DNA from: Ectorhizobium quercum
GTDB taxonomy: Bacteria; Pseudomonadota; Alphaproteobacteria; Rhizobiales; Rhizobiaceae
DNA: 64,000 nt
Direction: 5' to 3'
NCBI RefSeq assembly: GCF_026552795.1
Contig: NZ_JANFPI010000006.1
Coordinates: forward strand, 62,001-126,000
The notes under the pieces were generated by a model. The model made no database searches, had not been told where the DNA came from, and saw only the letters and a program-made list of their open reading frames with translations. This document shows positions 60,796 through 64,000 of the stretch, piece after piece. Numbering within the stretch: position 1 is the first letter of the stretch; every line of letters starts with the position of its first letter. The translations under genes were made by a program, and so were the position numbers.

Positions 60796-60809
60796 CGTTA
60801 ACCCTAACG
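60796..60809. repeat. Inverted repeat in the divergent polysaccharide promoter region
   Basis: CGTTA-ACCC-TAACG, a 5-bp inverted repeat in the AT-rich 198-base gap between the Wzz-like and Wza-like genes. It contains GTTAACC, which resembles a CtrA half-site. No clear sigma-70 promoter was found in the gap. Confidence 0.3.
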
Positions 60810-60858
60810 GATTGATAACAATTCCATACAAATCTTCACCCTTGGAGCATGATTGCGT

Positions 60859-61449
60859 ATGTCCTCCGCCCTGTCACGTTTCGCCCTGCCGAAACATGTC
60901 CTCATGCTCGGGCTCGCGCTCGTGCCGGCGGGGCTGGCCGGATGCACGCATTACCAGCCGGCGCCACAGGCCTTTCAGGAAGCGACCATCCAGCCCTACC
61001 GCCTCGACAGCGGCGACCGGCTGCGCATCACCGTCTTCGAACAGACCGGCCTGACCAACAGCTACAGCGTCGACCAGGCCGGCTACATCTCCTTCCCGCT
61101 GATCGGCCAGGTGCCCGCACGCGGACGCACCCTGCCCGAGCTGGAAAAGGCCATCGCCCAGAAGCTTCAGCAGGGCTATCTGCGCGACCCCGACGTCACC
61201 ATCGAGATCGACCGCTACCGTTCCATCTTCGTCATGGGCGAAGTCGGCCAACCCGGACAATATTCCTACGTAGCGGGCATGACGGTCCAGAACGCCATCG
61301 CCATCGCCGGCGGCTTTTCTCCGCGCGCCAACCAGCGCGACGTCGACGTCACCCGCAAGATCAACGGCGAAATCATGACCGGGCGCGTCACCATCTCGGA
61401 CCCGATTCTCGCCGGCGACACCCTTTATGTCCGCGAGCGCCTGTTCTGA
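60859..61449 (+). CDS. Polysaccharide export lipoprotein, Wza/OtsA-like
   Basis: About 196 residues. A signal peptide ends with the lipobox LAGC (Cys near 29), so it is an outer-membrane lipoprotein. PYRLDSGDRLRITVFEQTGL opens the Poly_export domain, and SIFVMGEVGQPGQYSYVAGM starts the SLBB domain. It is shorter than Wza and so lacks the C-terminal helical barrel. TTG at 60853 has better Shine-Dalgarno spacing and remains possible. Three bases separate it from the glycosyltransferase. Confidence 0.88.
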   Translation: MSSALSRFALPKHVLMLGLALVPAGLAGCTHYQPAPQAFQEATIQPYRLDSGDRLRITVFEQTGLTNSYSVDQAGYISFPLIGQVPARGRTLPELEKAIAQKLQQGYLRDPDVTIEIDRYRSIFVMGEVGQPGQYSYVAGMTVQNAIAIAGGFSPRANQRDVDVTRKINGEIMTGRVTISDPILAGDTLYVRERLF

Positions 61450-61452
61450 TCC

Positions 61453-62604
61453 ATGACCGAGCAAACGCCGCTGCGCATCGTGCATTGCTTTCGCGCCCCG
61501 GCCGGGGGCGTCTTCCGCCACGTTCGCGATCTTGTCGACGCGCACACGGCGGCGGGCCATCAGGTCGGGGTCCTATGCGACACCGCCACGGACGGCGAGC
61601 ACGAGAAGGCCCTGCTCGACGCGCTGGAACCGAAACTTGCGCTCGGCCTCATCCGCATGCCGATCGAACGCTCGATCAAGCCTTCGGACATCACCGCGCT
61701 GAAGAAGGCATACGACCACATCAAGAGCTTGCAGCCGGATGTCCTGCACGGCCACGGCGCCAAGGGCGGCGCCATCGCCCGCATCATCGGCTCATTCCTG
61801 CGGGTTAACAGGTATCGCGTCGCCCGCCTCTATTCGCCGCATGGCGGCAGTCTCCATTTTCGCCGCGCCAGCCTCAAGGGACAGGTCATCCTGCGGGCCG
61901 AACGCTTCATGGAGCGCTTCACCGATTCCCTCGTCTTCGTCTGCGATTACGAGAAGGAAACCTATGCCGCCCGCGTCGGCGAACCCGAGGTGCCCTGGCA
62001 CCGCATCCATAACGGCGTCAGCGAGAGCGAATTCACCCCCGTCGCCAAGACAGCCGAGGGCGTGGACCTGCTCTTCATCGGCAATCTTCGCGACCTCAAG
62101 GGGCCGGACGTCTTCATCGACGCCTTCCTGCGTGCCGAGCGCATCGTCGGGCGACCGCTTTCCGGCCTCATCGTCGGCAACGGACCGCAGCGCGAAGATT
62201 ATGCCCGCAAGATCGGCCTTCTCGGCCTCGGCGGACGCCTCGGCGTGCAGCCGGCCATGCCGGCCCGCGACGCATTCGCCCTCACCGACATCGTGGTCGT
62301 TCCCTCGCGCAACGAAAGCCTGCCCTATATCGTGCTGGAGGCGCTAGCGGCGGACAAGGCGGTGATCGCCTCCCGGGTCGGCGGCATTGCCGAAATCCTC
62401 GGCGCCGCAAGCCCGGCGCTGGTTCCGCCCGGCGATGCCGATGCGCTGGCCGCCGTCATGGCGCGGGCGCTGGGCGAACCGGGCTGGAAGAGCGCGGCCA
62501 TGCCTTCGGCGGACACCCTGCGCGCCAGCTTCTCCACACCCGTCATGGCCGACGCGATGCTCGAGCTTTACCGTGAAGCGCTTGCGGAACAGGCCGCCGG
62601 ATAA
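61453..62604 (+). CDS. Glycosyltransferase family 4
   Basis: 383-residue GT-B fold retaining glycosyltransferase. RIVHCFRAPAGGVFRHVRDL opens the N-domain. The C-domain has DLLFIGNLRDLKGPDVFIDAF and the donor-binding VVPSRNESLPYIVLEALAADK with the EX7E glutamates. It adds a sugar in repeat-unit assembly; donor and acceptor are unknown. It is soluble or peripheral. Confidence 0.9.
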   Translation: MTEQTPLRIVHCFRAPAGGVFRHVRDLVDAHTAAGHQVGVLCDTATDGEHEKALLDALEPKLALGLIRMPIERSIKPSDITALKKAYDHIKSLQPDVLHGHGAKGGAIARIIGSFLRVNRYRVARLYSPHGGSLHFRRASLKGQVILRAERFMERFTDSLVFVCDYEKETYAARVGEPEVPWHRIHNGVSESEFTPVAKTAEGVDLLFIGNLRDLKGPDVFIDAFLRAERIVGRPLSGLIVGNGPQREDYARKIGLLGLGGRLGVQPAMPARDAFALTDIVVVPSRNESLPYIVLEALAADKAVIASRVGGIAEILGAASPALVPPGDADALAAVMARALGEPGWKSAAMPSADTLRASFSTPVMADAMLELYREALAEQAAG

Positions 62605-62660
62605 ACGTTTCTTAGCATCTTTCGGGTAGGACTTTTTCCAAGGGAGAACGGGAAAAAGCC

Positions 62661-64000
62661 ATGAACAACCTGGAACAGAACGAACAGTTCGATGTCGAAG
62701 GCCTGAAGCGGAAACTGAGCGAGGGAAGCAGCCCGCCCGGCAATGCCGGCAACCCGGCCGACGAGCCGGCCGTGCTCAATCCGCTGGCGCGCAGCATCGC
62801 CCGGCAATTCAGCGAACACAGCCGCACGCCCAACATCGTGATTGGCCAGTTCCGCCTGTTCGAGTTCACCGCCCTTCTCGCCATCGGCCTCGTCGCGGGC
62901 GCCATCGCCGGCTACGACGGCCTGCTCGATTTCGCCGCCCGCACGGCACTGGTGGCATTTGGCGCGGGGCTGACCGTCCTTGCCATGCAGATCCTCGACC
63001 TCTACCAGATTTCCGCCTTGCGCGCGCCGAGCCTCAACCTGAAACGCATCGTCGCGGCCTGGGCGGGCGGCTATGCCGCGCTGGCCGGCCTGCTGTTCCT
63101 CACCGGCGCGCTCGCGGACTTCGACCGGCAGATTCTCGCCGTCTGGTTCGGCGGCGCGGCGCTCTTCCTGCTGGCGGTGCGCTTTCTCTTCGCCATCGGC
63201 GTGCGCCACTGGGGCCGCAACGGCCTGATGGAACGCCGCGCCGTGATCGTCGGCGGCGGGCAGGCCGCCAAGGACCTCATCCGCGCCCTCGAACAGCAGC
63301 CTGACAACGATATCCGCATCTGCGGCATCTTCGACGACCGCGGCGCCGACCGCTCGCCGAACGTCGTCGCCGGCTATCCGAAGCTCGGCACGGTTTCGGA
63401 GCTGGTGGAGTTCGCCCGCCTGACACGGATCGACATGCTGATCATCGCCCTGCCGCTTTCGGCGGAAGCGCGCATCATGGACCTGATCCGCAAGCTGTGG
63501 GTGCTGCCCGTCGATATCCGCCTGGCCGCCCATGCCAACCGACTGCGTTTCCGCCCGCGCTCCTATTCCCATGTCGGCGCGGTGCCCATGCTCGACATTT
63601 TCGACAAGCCGATCCGCGACTGGGATTCGGTGGCCAAGCGTGCCTTCGACATCATCTTCAGCGTGATCGCCCTGACGCTCCTGTGGCCGGTGCTGATCGG
63701 CACCGCCATCGCCGTGAAGCTCAATTCGAAGGGACCCGTGTTCTTCGTGCAGAAGCGCCACGGCTTCAACAACGAGGTCATCAACGTGCTGAAGTTCCGG
63801 TCGATGTATACCGACCGCTGCGACCCCACCGCCAAACAGGCCGTGACGAGGAACGACCCGCGCGTGACGCCTGTCGGCCGCATCATCCGCAAGACCTCGA
63901 TCGACGAACTACCCCAGCTTTTCAACGTGCTGAAGGGTGACCTGTCGCTGGTCGGCCCGCGCCCGCACGCCATCTCCGCACAGGCCGGCGAGGTGAAGTT
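62661..64000 (+). CDS. Undecaprenyl-phosphate hexose-1-phosphate transferase, C-terminus cut by window end
   Basis: 446 codons are visible, no stop in the window. A charged N-terminal tail is followed by four or five membrane helices (about 70-205), a Rossmann-like CoA-binding-type domain (AVIVGGGQAAKDLIRAL), a helix (KRAFDIIFSVIALTLL, near 322) and the catalytic Bac_transf domain with FVQKRHGFNNEVINVLKFRS and TSIDELPQLFNVLKGDLSLV. This PglC/WcaJ-type enzyme starts a repeat unit on the lipid carrier. UppE of Agrobacterium has this role in its locus. The ATG at 62661 follows GGGAGAACGGG. Confidence 0.92.
   Translation, partial: MNNLEQNEQFDVEGLKRKLSEGSSPPGNAGNPADEPAVLNPLARSIARQFSEHSRTPNIVIGQFRLFEFTALLAIGLVAGAIAGYDGLLDFAARTALVAFGAGLTVLAMQILDLYQISALRAPSLNLKRIVAAWAGGYAALAGLLFLTGALADFDRQILAVWFGGAALFLLAVRFLFAIGVRHWGRNGLMERRAVIVGGGQAAKDLIRALEQQPDNDIRICGIFDDRGADRSPNVVAGYPKLGTVSELVEFARLTRIDMLIIALPLSAEARIMDLIRKLWVLPVDIRLAAHANRLRFRPRSYSHVGAVPMLDIFDKPIRDWDSVAKRAFDIIFSVIALTLLWPVLIGTAIAVKLNSKGPVFFVQKRHGFNNEVINVLKFRSMYTDRCDPTAKQAVTRNDPRVTPVGRIIRKTSIDELPQLFNVLKGDLSLVGPRPHAISAQAGEVK

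Overview
The window is a contiguous piece of a high-GC alphaproteobacterial chromosome, most likely a member of the Rhizobiaceae (Rhizobium, Agrobacterium or Shinella type). The evidence is the gene order (complex I operon, then birA, rnj and mce; clpP, clpX, lon, hup; rplM, rpsI, agmatinase, argC), a short proS without an editing domain, a NuoE with a C-terminal helix-hairpin-helix extension, a type 2 ArgC, and an intergenic palindromic element of the rhizobial kind. There is no insertion sequence, prophage, CRISPR array or rRNA operon. This is core chromosome with a few variable insertions.

Layout: 1-0.84 kb is the 3' part of a peptidoglycan-binding protein. 1.2-8.4 kb, minus strand, is proS-lolC-lolD, then a 28-residue membrane peptide behind a promoter with a LexA-like box, then dnaE. 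8.8-8.97 kb is a candidate plus-strand small RNA. 9.1-27.6 kb, minus strand, is one long gene train: nuoA-B-C, an embedded GFA-family gene, nuoD-E-F-G-H-I-J-K-L-M-N, birA, rnj and mce, closed by a strong terminator. 27.9-28.8 kb holds two identical tRNA-Asp genes (minus) and two tRNA-Val isoacceptors (plus).

28.9-37.5 kb, minus strand, holds an aromatic/aspartate-type aminotransferase, a Ser/Thr kinase-UspA fusion with a phosphoesterase, a YhaO/YhaN (SbcDC-like) nuclease-ATPase pair, and the histone-like protein HU. 37.7-42.7 kb is lon, clpX and clpP. 43.0-45.9 kb, plus strand, is a small-ORF cluster, a membrane diguanylate cyclase and a cytochrome P450. 45.9-46.9 kb is tenA under a TPP riboswitch. 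46.9-49.0 kb is a LysR regulator divergent from a cidA/lrgA-lrgB pair. 49.0-53.5 kb holds a cupin, O-acetylhomoserine sulfhydrylase, a DUF6455 gene behind a perfect FNR/FixK box, a CoA-binding protein, an exported protein, a VOC protein and a crotonase-fold protein lacking both catalytic glutamates.

53.7-57.1 kb is rplM-rpsI, agmatinase, argC and a DUF2842 protein. 57.2-64 kb is a polysaccharide locus: GNAT-type acyltransferase, Wzz/ExoP-like co-polymerase, Wza-like lipoprotein, GT4 glycosyltransferase and an initiating hexose-1-phosphate transferase cut by the window end. It resembles the unipolar polysaccharide (upp) locus of Agrobacterium.

The most noteworthy signals are the SOS-like promoter driving a tiny membrane protein (possibly a SidA-type division inhibitor), the small RNA candidate, the FNR box before the DUF6455 gene, the GFA gene translationally coupled inside the complex I operon, and the kinase-UspA fusion.
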